Source of the DNA: an uncultured Flavihumibacter sp.
GTDB taxonomy: Bacteria > Bacteroidota > Bacteroidia > Chitinophagales > Chitinophagaceae
DNA length: 7,074 nt
Reading direction: 5' to 3'
Assembly: GCA_946481605.1 (NCBI GenBank)
Contig: CAMLPA010000164.1
Coordinates: 1-7,074, forward strand
Part shown: positions 1 through 6,965 of the stretch, in pieces
Layout of the letters: each line of letters opens with the position of its first letter
Position numbering within the stretch: the stretch's first letter is position 1
Position numbers and translations under genes: made by a program
Notes under the pieces: model-generated
What the model was told of the DNA's origin: nothing
The model's database searches: none
What the model saw: the letters and a program-made list of their open reading frames with translations, nothing else

Positions 1-342
1 GCCATCCAAAGTTACCGTACTTGTTGGCAGCGTAATGGTTTGATCAGCACCTGCTTTTGCTACAGGGGCTACATTTCCGGAACCATTTACCACGATCTGC
101 ACAGTAGCGCTATCGGAGTACCAACCATTATCCGTCACTTTAAGCCTGAAGGTGTATGTTCCCGTAACCAGTCCATAAACAGTTGGTGTTGGAGATGCGG
201 GCAGGTTGATGATGGCCTGGTTTGGACCAGCAACCTGGCTCCATTCATAATAAGCGATGAATACATTGTCTGTACTGGCAGTACCATTAAGTTTTGCGGT
301 ACTTGTAGTAACGTATTGCTTCTCCCCTGCATTCGCTTTCGG
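1..342 (-). repeat. PKD-like module 3 and start of module 4
   Basis: Residues 972-1058 repeat the same module type (KANAGEKQYV, EWSQVAGP, GTYTFRLKVTDN, VQIVVN). A fourth begins at about 1063 with VAKAGADQTITLPTS and is cut by the window edge. The start of module 4 is closest to the start of module 2 (NAGTDKNITLPAS), so the series probably grew by internal duplication. Further modules to the left are likely. Confidence 0.85.
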
Positions 343-3255
343 TGCAGTATTGGCTGGTATGGTATAAGTAGTGCAGGGTGATCCTGTTGCTGTTCCATCC
401 ACACAATCCTTTGAGGGGGAGATATAAGAAGTTGTTTGATTAAAGGGGTTTACGGGCGTGGGCCACCAGCGGTCCCATGCGCTCTGGCGCTGGGCAACAA
501 TGGTTCCATTTGGCGCGGTAGTTTGCACAGCCAGCACAGAGCCTTTGTTCCTGCCCCAGCAATACAGGTTATCATCCACATCCAGCGCGTAGGTATAGAA
601 AGTATACACGTTAGAACCGAACACATCAGCAAACTTTACGTTGGGGGCTATCCTTACGGGAAGGGTAACCATCTCTCCCTCCACTACAGTGTAATCCCAG
701 GCGTACATAGGAGAGAACTTCTCCCATTTTCTTTCCCAGCCGTTACCAACGTTTCCTTCGCCATTGTTTCCCCAGCCATACATGCTGCCATCTTCAAGGA
801 TGACGTGTGTACTTACTGTATTGGTTACAATTTTCCTGATCGGGGATGGAAGATTGCTGGTGATTTTGGTAAGTACCACAGGCGTAGTTTTCGGCAATCC
901 GTTTCCGATCAGGTAATAATCCCCCATCTGCGCGGAGTGTGCGCCCCAACCATATAATACACCATCTTTACGCAATGCGTAGTTAAAAGTTCCGGAGCCG
1001 GCAATTTGTGTAATATCAGACAATCCGGTCAGTTGATGTGGTGAGGCATAGTCCATGCCTACAGCGGCATAACCGAGGTTCGAGGCGGCAACCTTTCCCC
1101 ATGTCCAAACAGTACCGTCTGTACAAAGTGCGATGGCGAAATTACCCGCTACAATCTGTTTTACTTTTCGGTTTCCAGGCATTTTCACCTGAACGGGGCG
1201 AAGTGTATTCATGTGCGCATCCGTATCATCGGCACCATCTCCGCGCATTCCTCCGAGTGTTCTTCCCCAAACCCAAAGCGTACCGTCTTCTTTCACTGCG
1301 AAAAATCCGTTGTGGCCACCAGTGGTTGTTTTCACGAAATACGCGCACATGCTGGCGATGTTATTGAAAGGATTGCCTGCGCTGTCAACGGTAATTTTCC
1401 TGGGCAACAGGTAAGGGTGTGTAAGATCGCCCTGGCCATGCTGGCCCTGGTCGTTATCCCCCATCACCCAAACATAACCATCCACATCAATGGCGGCTGC
1501 GCCATGTAATCCACCCACTGCATCTTTAAATTTCAGGTCATAAGGAGAAACCTGAACGCGCTGGGGAACACCAGCCTTGCCTTTGCCACCGGTACCAATA
1601 TTAGAGAGGTTTCCAAGCCCCCAGAGGTGCTGGTTCTTATCAATAAAAAGCACCTGGTATTCGCCCTGCCCCACAAGAATACGCGGCGTGGATGTAGTGG
1701 GTTTTTCTGCTGCCGGTGCGGCATTCACCACCACCGAAACATCGTCTGTAGCAGTTTTTCCGTTACTATCTGTAGCAGTTATTCTGAAAATATATGTTCC
1801 TGCGGTAAGGCCTGAAACAGTGGTAGACAACGCCGCCGCATTTCCAATAACGGCCGTACCAGGACCACTTATTTGTGTCCAGGCTGTTTTGGTTATCGTA
1901 GCACCGCTATTGCCGGATGCTGTTGCAGCGATAGTTACCGCTGAAGCAGGCAGCGTGATGTTTTTATCTGTGCCCGCATTTACGGTAGGTGCCACGGCTA
2001 AAAGCGGTGCCACATTTACGGTAACGGACGCAGAAGCTTGCAATCCTGCATCATCTTTCGCGGTGAGCGTATACACATAAGTCCCGGATGTAAGCAGGTT
2101 ACTAACAGTAGTGGTGAGGCTGAGTGGTGAGGTCAGCAAAGCGGATACAGGCCCGGAGGTTTGTGCCCAGCTCACGGAAGCAATTTTTTTGGTTCCCTGT
2201 GCAGTGGCGGTGCCTGAAATCGTAGTTAAGGAAAGCGGCAATTGCAGGTTCTGCGTAGCGCTAACGGTCACTACAGGAGGGCCGGCCGGAGCTGGCGTGG
2301 TAGTAGTGCTGCCTACCAGTGTAGTATCGCCCTGACGCAGCATCCACTGAAAAATATTGGAGCCTTTTTTATAGGTCCCCATGCTATTGGCGTAGTTTTT
2401 ATTGGTGCCGATCACCGGGTTGGTGATGGTGCCTGTGCATTGCCAGTCGGTAGCAGCAGGATTGTACATATCGTTCCAGCAACAGTGCGCGCCACCACCG
2501 ATGGTTTCGAAAGAAAAATAGGCCGATCCGGGTACGGTCAACTCCATAGCGTCACGCACGCGCCAAACCTGGCGGGTATCACCGGTTCCTTCTAACCCGA
2601 AGAAGCGGCCGCCATACTTTTTGGCCCAATGGCCGAAAGCTGTCCAGCCTTCCATATTGTATCCGGTAAAGTTATCGTTGGCAACCCCTTGCAGGGCCAC
2701 ATAACTTTTCACCATGCTCATCGCTCTTTCATCGCCTGCATAAGCAGCATAGCAGATGAAGCGGCCCCAGGTGAAACCACCCATGCTAAGGCCAGCCACG
2801 TGCACGGAGTTTCTTTTGATCCGGTATGTTTTGAGGAGGTGTTCGAAAAGTGTCAGTAATGGACCAGGTCTTACATTGGTTGCACTGGTAAGGATGGTGA
2901 TGAGGATGGGGTAATGCGTACCGTTTCCGAGTTTTACGCTACCGTCCCAGCCCCTGGCCAGCCAGTAATGTGGTCCGAATTTGGTGAGATTTGCGGGATT
3001 CGTGGATACTTCGCCGGCGCCTGGCATAGAAATCAGCACAGGTCGGGAAGCAGTGTCAGGATGATTGGCGGTGAACATGTGCCTGGGCCTCGTGATACGC
3101 AATGTCCATGTAACACCATTGTTGACACATACCGTGTCGTAAGTGATCATGTCATTCGTTTCGCTCTGGGCTCGCGCCCCTTCCAGGTTCAGGACGATCA
3201 GGACCAAGGCTGTAAGCCCCGCCCTAATCAGGGTGTGTAAAAGTTTGGTTTTCAT
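1..3255 (-). CDS. Secreted multidomain esterase-like protein with PKD and RCC1 repeats (C-terminus outside window)
   Basis: The frame is open from the ATG at 3255 to the window edge (1085 codons, no stop), so the protein is C-terminally incomplete here. Residues 1-29 form a Sec signal peptide: basic MKTK start, hydrophobic core, ARA before Q30. Residues 31-305 resemble an alpha/beta-hydrolase of the esterase/PHB-depolymerase-like type, with nucleophile motif GLSMGG (Ser157), likely catalytic His257 in GGGAHCCW and a plausible acid Asp226 in EGTGDT. A Thr/Pro/Ala linker (about 311-327) leads to two PKD/Ig-like modules (328-520), seven RCC1-type repeats (526-945), a third PKD-like module (972-1058) and the start of a fourth (1063 on). 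The protein is inferred to be exported, and hydrolysis of an ester in an extracellular polymer is the likely reaction; the substrate is unknown. A C-terminal sorting domain (type IX secretion) would be expected beyond the left edge but is not visible. No Shine-Dalgarno precedes the ATG. Domain calls are strong; the enzymatic role is inferred. Confidence 0.9.
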   Translation of the reverse strand, partial: MKTKLLHTLIRAGLTALVLIVLNLEGARAQSETNDMITYDTVCVNNGVTWTLRITRPRHMFTANHPDTASRPVLISMPGAGEVSTNPANLTKFGPHYWLARGWDGSVKLGNGTHYPILITILTSATNVRPGPLLTLFEHLLKTYRIKRNSVHVAGLSMGGFTWGRFICYAAYAGDERAMSMVKSYVALQGVANDNFTGYNMEGWTAFGHWAKKYGGRFFGLEGTGDTRQVWRVRDAMELTVPGSAYFSFETIGGGAHCCWNDMYNPAATDWQCTGTITNPVIGTNKNYANSMGTYKKGSNIFQWMLRQGDTTLVGSTTTTPAPAGPPVVTVSATQNLQLPLSLTTISGTATAQGTKKIASVSWAQTSGPVSALLTSPLSLTTTVSNLLTSGTYVYTLTAKDDAGLQASASVTVNVAPLLAVAPTVNAGTDKNITLPASAVTIAATASGNSGATITKTAWTQISGPGTAVIGNAAALSTTVSGLTAGTYIFRITATDSNGKTATDDVSVVVNAAPAAEKPTTSTPRILVGQGEYQVLFIDKNQHLWGLGNLSNIGTGGKGKAGVPQRVQVSPYDLKFKDAVGGLHGAAAIDVDGYVWVMGDNDQGQHGQGDLTHPYLLPRKITVDSAGNPFNNIASMCAYFVKTTTGGHNGFFAVKEDGTLWVWGRTLGGMRGDGADDTDAHMNTLRPVQVKMPGNRKVKQIVAGNFAIALCTDGTVWTWGKVAASNLGYAAVGMDYASPHQLTGLSDITQIAGSGTFNYALRKDGVLYGWGAHSAQMGDYYLIGNGLPKTTPVVLTKITSNLPSPIRKIVTNTVSTHVILEDGSMYGWGNNGEGNVGNGWERKWEKFSPMYAWDYTVVEGEMVTLPVRIAPNVKFADVFGSNVYTFYTYALDVDDNLYCWGRNKGSVLAVQTTAPNGTIVAQRQSAWDRWWPTPVNPFNQTTSYISPSKDCVDGTATGSPCTTYTIPANTAPKANAGEKQYVTTSTAKLNGTASTDNVFIAYYEWSQVAGPNQAIINLPASPTPTVYGLVTGTYTFRLKVTDNGWYSDSATVQIVVNGSGNVAPVAKAGADQTITLPTSTVTLDG
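421..1680 (-). repeat. Seven RCC1-type beta-propeller repeats inside the secreted protein
   Basis: Residues 526-945 hold seven copies of the RCC1 signature, an aromatic/hydrophobic strand followed by W-G or similar: QHLWGLG (542-548), GYVWVMG (593-599), GTLWVWG (658-664), GTVWTWG (714-720), GVLYGWG (765-771), GSMYGWG (823-829) and NLYCWG (896-901). Spacing is 51-72 residues, typical of RCC1 blades. Seven repeats match the seven blades of a closed RCC1 propeller, so this domain looks complete. In secreted bacterial proteins such propellers are usually thought to bind proteins or glycans; no ligand can be deduced here. Confidence 0.88.
1696..2280 (-). repeat. Tandem PKD/Ig-like modules 1 and 2
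   Basis: Residues 326-520 contain two beta-sandwich modules of about 90 residues. Each shows the PKD/K319-like pattern: an opening around LQLPLS or ITLPAS, a central W-x-Q-x-SGP (WAQTSGP, WTQISGP), then G-T-Y followed by LTAKD or ITATD and a closing run of alternating Val/Ala strands. They act as extracellular spacers or adhesion modules between the hydrolase and the propeller. The two copies are clearly homologous but not identical, so they are old duplications. Confidence 0.85.
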
Positions 3256-3306
3256 AAAGTCTAGGATATTTGGATTGGGATAGAAAAAGCATCAATTCTC
3301 GGGTTC

Positions 3307-3339
3307 TTAAGGTATATATTAAATTTTTTGTTTACAAAA
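3307..3339 (-). promoter_or_regulatory. Candidate Bacteroidota-type promoter for the secreted esterase gene
   Basis: On the minus strand TTTTG (3339-3335) is followed after 20 nt by TACCTTAA (3314-3307), a 6/8 match to the TAnnTTTG -7 box at the usual spacing. It would give a 5' untranslated region of roughly 45 nt before the ATG at 3255. The region is AT-rich, so a chance match is possible. Confidence 0.35.
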
Positions 3340-3658
3340 TGGTTTCAAGCAATTTCTACTTTATTCAAAATGCACGGATTTATTGCAAAACGCTGAGAAA
3401 AATCAATAATTATACCAAAGCACTAAAAAAAACCCTTATGAGCAACAATTTTCCCGAATTACCAATAATATTCTACAAAAAGCGTTGATACTCATGCTGC
3501 GGTGGAATAAAATTATTTTTTCATACTATGAATGCAGTTAAAACGATTACATTTACGACCTGTTAAGCCGAAACTGTTTTTCAGTGCTTGAATAATTTAA
3601 GGTGAAGCGTGCCTAAGTGGAAGTTTAAAAGGGATCCGAAAGGGAAGGCGTAAGTTAA

Positions 3659-3692
3659 CCCGGTTTTTTTTCCGGGAAAAGGCTTCTTTTCC
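3659..3692 (+). promoter_or_regulatory. Two overlapping, mutually exclusive inverted repeats
   Basis: Stem I pairs CCCGG (3659-3663) with CCGGG (3672-3676) around a loop of eight T. Stem II pairs GGAAAAG (3675-3681) with CTTTTCC (3686-3692) around GCTT. They share 3675-3676, so both cannot form in full at once. They lie just upstream of the candidate promoter for the glycosyltransferase gene. They would act in RNA only if transcription starts further upstream; otherwise they are DNA-level sites or chance. No U-run follows stem II, so this is not a standard terminator. Confidence 0.4.
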
Positions 3693-3694
3693 AC

Positions 3695-3728
3695 ATTTGA
3701 AACAAAATAATTAACATAAGTACTTTTA
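3695..3728 (+). promoter_or_regulatory. Candidate promoter directly abutting the first glycosyltransferase start
   Basis: ATTTG (3695-3699) is followed after 21 nt by TACTTTTA (3721-3728), a 7/8 match to TAnnTTTG. A start site 5-7 nt downstream would fall at about the ATG (3734), implying a nearly leaderless mRNA. The -7-like box is also part of a perfect inverted repeat, TACTT-TT-AAGTA (3721-3732). Confidence 0.35.
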
Positions 3729-3733
3729 AGTAT

Positions 3734-4918
3734 ATGAATCTGGCGGCATGGCTTCTTTTCATATTTGCATTTATTGTATTTTATAGTTACATCGGCTATG
3801 GTTTTCTGATCACTATCCTTGTATTCCTGAAAAAAAAATTCGGCAAACCGCAGCATACCTTTTCTGCAGCGCCGTTGCCGGCGGTTACGCTGGTAGTAGC
3901 CGCATTCAATGAAGAAGATTTTATCGGGGAAAAAATAGAAAACTCCCTGGCGCTCGACTATCCTGAAGGGCTTTTTAAATTATTGATTATTACAGATGGC
4001 TCATCAGACCGTACGCCTGAAATTGCCGCGTCTTACCCTAACGTTACAGTGATGCACCAGCCTGAAAGAAGAGGAAAAGTGGCCGCAATAGAGCGTGCGA
4101 TGGAAAAGGTGGATACTCCAATTGTGGTATTTACGGATGCCAACACTACCCTTAATAAAGCCTGTATACTGAATATTGCACGCCATTACCAGGATGAGCG
4201 GACAGGTGGCGTAGCCGGAGAGAAGAAAGTTCGTTCCCTGAAAGAAACGCAGGTGGCCGGTGCCGGAGAAGGGCTTTACTGGAAATACGAATCTTACCTT
4301 AAAAAACTTGACGCTGAACTGTACACTGTGGTTGGCGCTGCCGGAGAATTGTTTTCCATCCGTACTCATCTGTATGAAAAAGTGCCTTCAGATGTGTTGC
4401 TGGATGATTTTATTATATCCCTGCGTATTTGTCAACGGGGTTACCGCGTGGCCTATGAACCAGCCGCCTATGCCGTTGAGGCGCCTTCAGCCTCTATGGT
4501 GGAGGAACAAAAAAGGAAAATCCGCATCAGTGCCGGCGGGTTTCAATCTATTGTGATGCTCCGGCCTTTGCTGAACATTTTTCGTTACCCGGTACTTTCT
4601 TTTCAATACATTTCCCACCGCGTGCTGCGTTGGGCCGTATGCCCGTTCCTGTTGCCGCTTATCTTTTTGCTGAACATTTACCTTGTATGCACGAATGGTG
4701 CCTGGCCATTCCAGGCCCTGCTCGCGGCCCAGGTCCTTTTCTACGGCGCGGCACTGGTGGGTTGGTATTACTCTACCCGAAACAGGAAAGTAAAGTTGCT
4801 GTACGTGCCCTATTATTTTCTGTTCCTGAATATTTCGCTCTATCTTGGCCTTTTCAGGTACCTGCGTGGAAAACAATCTGTATTGTGGGATAAGGCAGCC
4901 CGGGAAAATTTCGCATAA
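3734..4918 (+). CDS. Membrane-bound family 2 glycosyltransferase (polysaccharide synthase-like)
   Basis: This 394-residue protein has the layout of membrane GT2 synthases such as the PgaC/HasA type: a long N-terminal hydrophobic segment (3-33), a cytoplasmic GT-A domain (about 49-275) and three C-terminal membrane segments (about 301-319, 326-346, 355-374). Visible motifs are VAAFNEE (55-61), TDGSSD with nucleotide-sugar-binding Asp88/Asp92, TDAN with Asp135 as metal-binding residue, LLDD (222-225) as likely catalytic base region, and EEQKRKIR (257-264) where related enzymes have QxxRW, here without the Trp. It should transfer a sugar from a nucleotide donor to a lipid or growing glycan at the inner membrane; sugar and acceptor are unknown. 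An in-frame stop at 3698 and the lack of any other ATG fix the start. No Shine-Dalgarno is present. It is the first gene of a cluster, 11 bp from the next. Confidence 0.9.
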   Translation: MNLAAWLLFIFAFIVFYSYIGYGFLITILVFLKKKFGKPQHTFSAAPLPAVTLVVAAFNEEDFIGEKIENSLALDYPEGLFKLLIITDGSSDRTPEIAASYPNVTVMHQPERRGKVAAIERAMEKVDTPIVVFTDANTTLNKACILNIARHYQDERTGGVAGEKKVRSLKETQVAGAGEGLYWKYESYLKKLDAELYTVVGAAGELFSIRTHLYEKVPSDVLLDDFIISLRICQRGYRVAYEPAAYAVEAPSASMVEEQKRKIRISAGGFQSIVMLRPLLNIFRYPVLSFQYISHRVLRWAVCPFLLPLIFLLNIYLVCTNGAWPFQALLAAQVLFYGAALVGWYYSTRNRKVKLLYVPYYFLFLNISLYLGLFRYLRGKQSVLWDKAARENFA

Positions 4919-4929
4919 GCATTCACAAC

Positions 4930-6144
4930 ATGAACCTATTTACAACTATACTTTATTACCTTTTCCTGCTGGTACAACTTCTTGTTGCATTGTATGTGCT
5001 GGTTCCTTTGTTTTCACTGGTGGGATATGGGATCGCGAAGCTGTTTTCTGCAAAGCCCCCGGCAGAAAGAAAGCCGGTTGTAGTGGACAGGAACATGGAA
5101 TTCGCGGTCATTATTACCGCACACCAGGAAGCGGAGTTCGTGCTTCCTTTGGTGGATTCCATTCTGAAACAAAGCTATGGCGGTTTCCAGGTATACGTGG
5201 TAGCCGATGATTGTGATACCCGACAACTGACTTTTTCCGACCCGCGCATTACCGTGCTGGAACCGCAACCCGCACTCCATGCGAAGATCAAATCCATACA
5301 TTATGCACTGGATCACCTGGAGCGCAAACATGATGCAGTGATTATTCTCGATTCCGATAACCTGCTCCACCCCCGCTTCCTGGCTGTAATGAACGACTAT
5401 TTCAGGAAAGGTTATAAAGTAGTGCAATGCGACTTCAAACCAAAGAATACAGATTCTGTTTTTGCCAGAATGGATGCCATAGGAGATATGTTCAACTTTT
5501 TCATTGAAAGACAATCGAGGGCCTGGATGGGGCTTTCTTCTGCCATCTGGGGCTCCGGGGTAGCCGTGGACCTGGACCTCTACCGGGAAGTGAAGTATTC
5601 GAGCATGCTGGGTGGATTCGATAAAAAACTGCAGGCGCACCTGGTCACCAGTGTACCACGAATCGCCTTCGCGGAAGAAGCTGTTCTTTATGATGAAAAA
5701 ATAAGTTCCGGCAAATCATTGGAAACGCAACGCACGAGGTGGATCAACGCTTATTTTAAGTACTTCGCCGATAGCTGGGCCATCTTTTTTACCGGACTGA
5801 AAAAGTTCAACCTGAACCTGATGTATTTCGGATTCTCCGTAATGCGTCCCCCACTCTTCATCGTGCTGGGCGCAGCCTTCCTGTTTACGGCCATCAACTT
5901 TTTTATTGATCCGCTTCATTTCAAAATATGGGCGGGTGTTCTTTTGTCTTTCCTGCTTTCTTTCATCACCATCGTGCTTATCAAAGGGCGCAGTGCCAAA
6001 TACCTGGGCGCGCTCTGCATGATTCCTGTTTTCGCTTTCCGTCAGGCGATGGCCTTGTTAAAACTTGGAAAGGCACGCAAATCATTTCTAAAAACACAAC
6101 ATACAAAGCTTATATATATAGATGAACTGCTGAAACAGGAATAA
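4930..6144 (+). CDS. Membrane-bound family 2 glycosyltransferase with intact QxxRW-type motif
   Basis: The 404-residue product begins with a membrane segment (about 7-38). Its GT-A domain has ITAHQE (62-67), VADDCD (91-96, donor-binding Asp93/Asp94), metal-binding DSDN (141-144), GGFDKKLQ (228-235, likely base Asp231) and QRTRW (267-271), the QxxRW signature of processive or membrane GT2 enzymes. C-terminal membrane segments lie at about 306-326, 334-352 and 356-372. It follows the previous glycosyltransferase by 11 bp, so both are almost certainly co-transcribed. Although their layout is alike, the motifs differ enough that they belong to different GT2 subgroups and probably act on different sugars or steps of one surface glycan. 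The start ATG has no Shine-Dalgarno, as elsewhere in the window. Family assignment is firm; substrate is unknown. Confidence 0.9.
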   Translation: MNLFTTILYYLFLLVQLLVALYVLVPLFSLVGYGIAKLFSAKPPAERKPVVVDRNMEFAVIITAHQEAEFVLPLVDSILKQSYGGFQVYVVADDCDTRQLTFSDPRITVLEPQPALHAKIKSIHYALDHLERKHDAVIILDSDNLLHPRFLAVMNDYFRKGYKVVQCDFKPKNTDSVFARMDAIGDMFNFFIERQSRAWMGLSSAIWGSGVAVDLDLYREVKYSSMLGGFDKKLQAHLVTSVPRIAFAEEAVLYDEKISSGKSLETQRTRWINAYFKYFADSWAIFFTGLKKFNLNLMYFGFSVMRPPLFIVLGAAFLFTAINFFIDPLHFKIWAGVLLSFLLSFITIVLIKGRSAKYLGALCMIPVFAFRQAMALLKLGKARKSFLKTQHTKLIYIDELLKQE

Positions 6145-6179
6145 GTAAGTGCCCGTAAGTAAAAAAAGCCGGCCATGTA

Positions 6180-6210
6180 TTGCAAACACAGTGTTTCTAT
6201 TATAATTTAG
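6180..6210 (+). promoter_or_regulatory. Candidate promoter for the DPM1-like glycosyltransferase, with palindrome in spacer
   Basis: TTG (6180-6182) is followed after 20 nt by TAATTTAG (6203-6210), matching TAnnTTTG at all but one position. Transcription would start near 6216, about 20 nt before the ATG at 6237. The spacer holds a perfect odd palindrome, AAACAC-A-GTGTTT (6184-6196), in the position expected for an operator. It lies in the 92-bp gap (6145-6236) after the preceding gene, where I see no good terminator; the gap also holds a direct repeat, GTAAGT at 6145-6150 and 6155-6160. Confidence 0.4.
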
Positions 6211-6236
6211 GCGCCAAATCACCTTATAACTCCCAA

Positions 6237-6965
6237 ATGGAAAATTTTAAGAAGCTCTCCATTGTAATTCCCGCTTACAACGAAGCCCGTACCATTCACC
6301 TGATACTCGACAGGGTTGCCAATGTGCAGTTACTGAATAATATTGAGAAGGAACTTATTCTGGTGAACGACTGCTCCACAGACAATACAGAAGAAGTATT
6401 GCTGGCATACAAAGCCAGTCATCCGGAGCTGAACATGCAATATTACAAGCACGAGGTAAACCAGGGAAAGGGAGCAGCCATCCATACCGGGATCGCAAAA
6501 GCTACCGGTGAATACCTGATTATCCAGGATGCCGACCTGGAATATGATCCCGAGGAATACAACCTCCTGCTGAAACCGATCCTGCGCGGAACGGCTGATG
6601 TGGTGTTCGGTTCCCGGTTCATGGGCGGCAATCCCCACCGCATCCTCTTCTTCTGGCACTCCATCGGCAATAAATACGTACTTACCATGCTCAGCAATAT
6701 GTTCACCAACCTGAACCTTACCGACATGGAAACCTGTTACAAACTCTTCCGCACCGATATTATCCAGAAGATCAAACTGAAGGAAAAAAGATTCGGTTTC
6801 GAACCAGAAATCACCGCAAAAATCGCGCGGGTACCAAAAGTCAGAATCTATGAAGTGGGCATCTCCTATTATGGCCGTACCTACGAAGAAGGCAAAAAGA
6901 TTGGTTGGAAAGACGGGGTAAGGGCCATCTATTGTATTCTGAAATACAATCTCTTCTCTAAGTAA
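6237..6965 (+). CDS. DPM1-like family 2 glycosyltransferase (polyprenyl-phosphate sugar transferase type)
   Basis: The 242-residue protein is a compact GT-A enzyme of the dolichyl-phosphate mannosyltransferase-like subgroup. Motifs: IPAYNE (11-16), VNDCSTDNT (43-51, donor-binding), NQGKGAA (75-81), QDADLEYDP (97-105, metal-binding DAD), GSRF (125-128), [10 protein letters not shown] (162-171) and FGFEPEIT (186-193). It has no C-terminal membrane segment, unlike ArnC-type members, so it resembles the soluble or peripheral type. The family transfers a sugar from a nucleotide donor to a polyprenyl phosphate or similar lipid; donor and acceptor cannot be told here. I chose the ATG at 6237. The frame can be extended to a TTG at 6180, but those 19 residues overlap the candidate promoter and add nothing conserved. 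Its TAA overlaps the ATG of the next gene (TAATG), indicating translational coupling. Confidence 0.88.
   Translation: MENFKKLSIVIPAYNEARTIHLILDRVANVQLLNNIEKELILVNDCSTDNTEEVLLAYKASHPELNMQYYKHEVNQGKGAAIHTGIAKATGEYLIIQDADLEYDPEEYNLLLKPILRGTADVVFGSRFMGGNPHRILFFWHSIGNKYVLTMLSNMFTNLNLTDMETCYKLFRTDIIQKIKLKEKRFGFEPEITAKIARVPKVRIYEVGISYYGRTYEEGKKIGWKDGVRAIYCILKYNLFSK

Larger units (their letters stand above)
3256..3733. other. AT-rich divergent intergenic region
   Basis: These 478 bases separate the minus-strand secreted protein gene from the plus-strand glycosyltransferase cluster. The composition is visibly richer in A/T runs than the flanking genes. Short open frames inside (for example 3270-3488 plus) show no recognisable protein features, begin within the presumed leader of the minus-strand gene and consist of biased AT-rich codons. 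I see candidate promoters at both ends and overlapping inverted repeats at 3659-3692. A weaker -7-like TACATTTA lies at 3548-3555 without a convincing partner. I find no tRNA, small protein or mobile element here. Confidence 0.75.

Noticed and set aside
436..957. Plus-strand open frame of 173 codons (and others at 40-381, 1038-1367, 1577-2080, 2242-2595, 2914-3240)
   Set aside because: All lie antisense to the continuous 1085-codon minus-strand frame, which has clear domains. The plus frames show no recognisable motif.
3270..3488. Possible small protein of 72 residues in the divergent region
   Set aside because: AT-rich, Lys/Asn/Ile/Phe-biased translation with no motif; it starts inside the presumed leader and promoter of the minus-strand gene.
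3581..3856. Minus-strand 91-codon frame overlapping the first glycosyltransferase start
   Set aside because: It runs antisense into the well-supported GT2 N-terminal membrane segment and has no protein features.
6110..6120. TATATATATA run as a regulatory or repeat element
   Set aside because: It lies inside the glycosyltransferase coding region, encoding LIYID near the C-terminus, and has no partner element.
6161..6173. GCCGGC next to a run of seven A as a minus-strand terminator
   Set aside because: The palindrome has no loop and no minus-strand gene lies upstream of it, so it is not a credible intrinsic terminator.
6180..6236. TTG-initiated N-terminal extension of the DPM1-like glycosyltransferase
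   Set aside because: The 19 extra residues precede the normal family start ([15 protein letters not shown]), and the DNA looks like a promoter with a palindrome. The ATG at 6237 is preferred.
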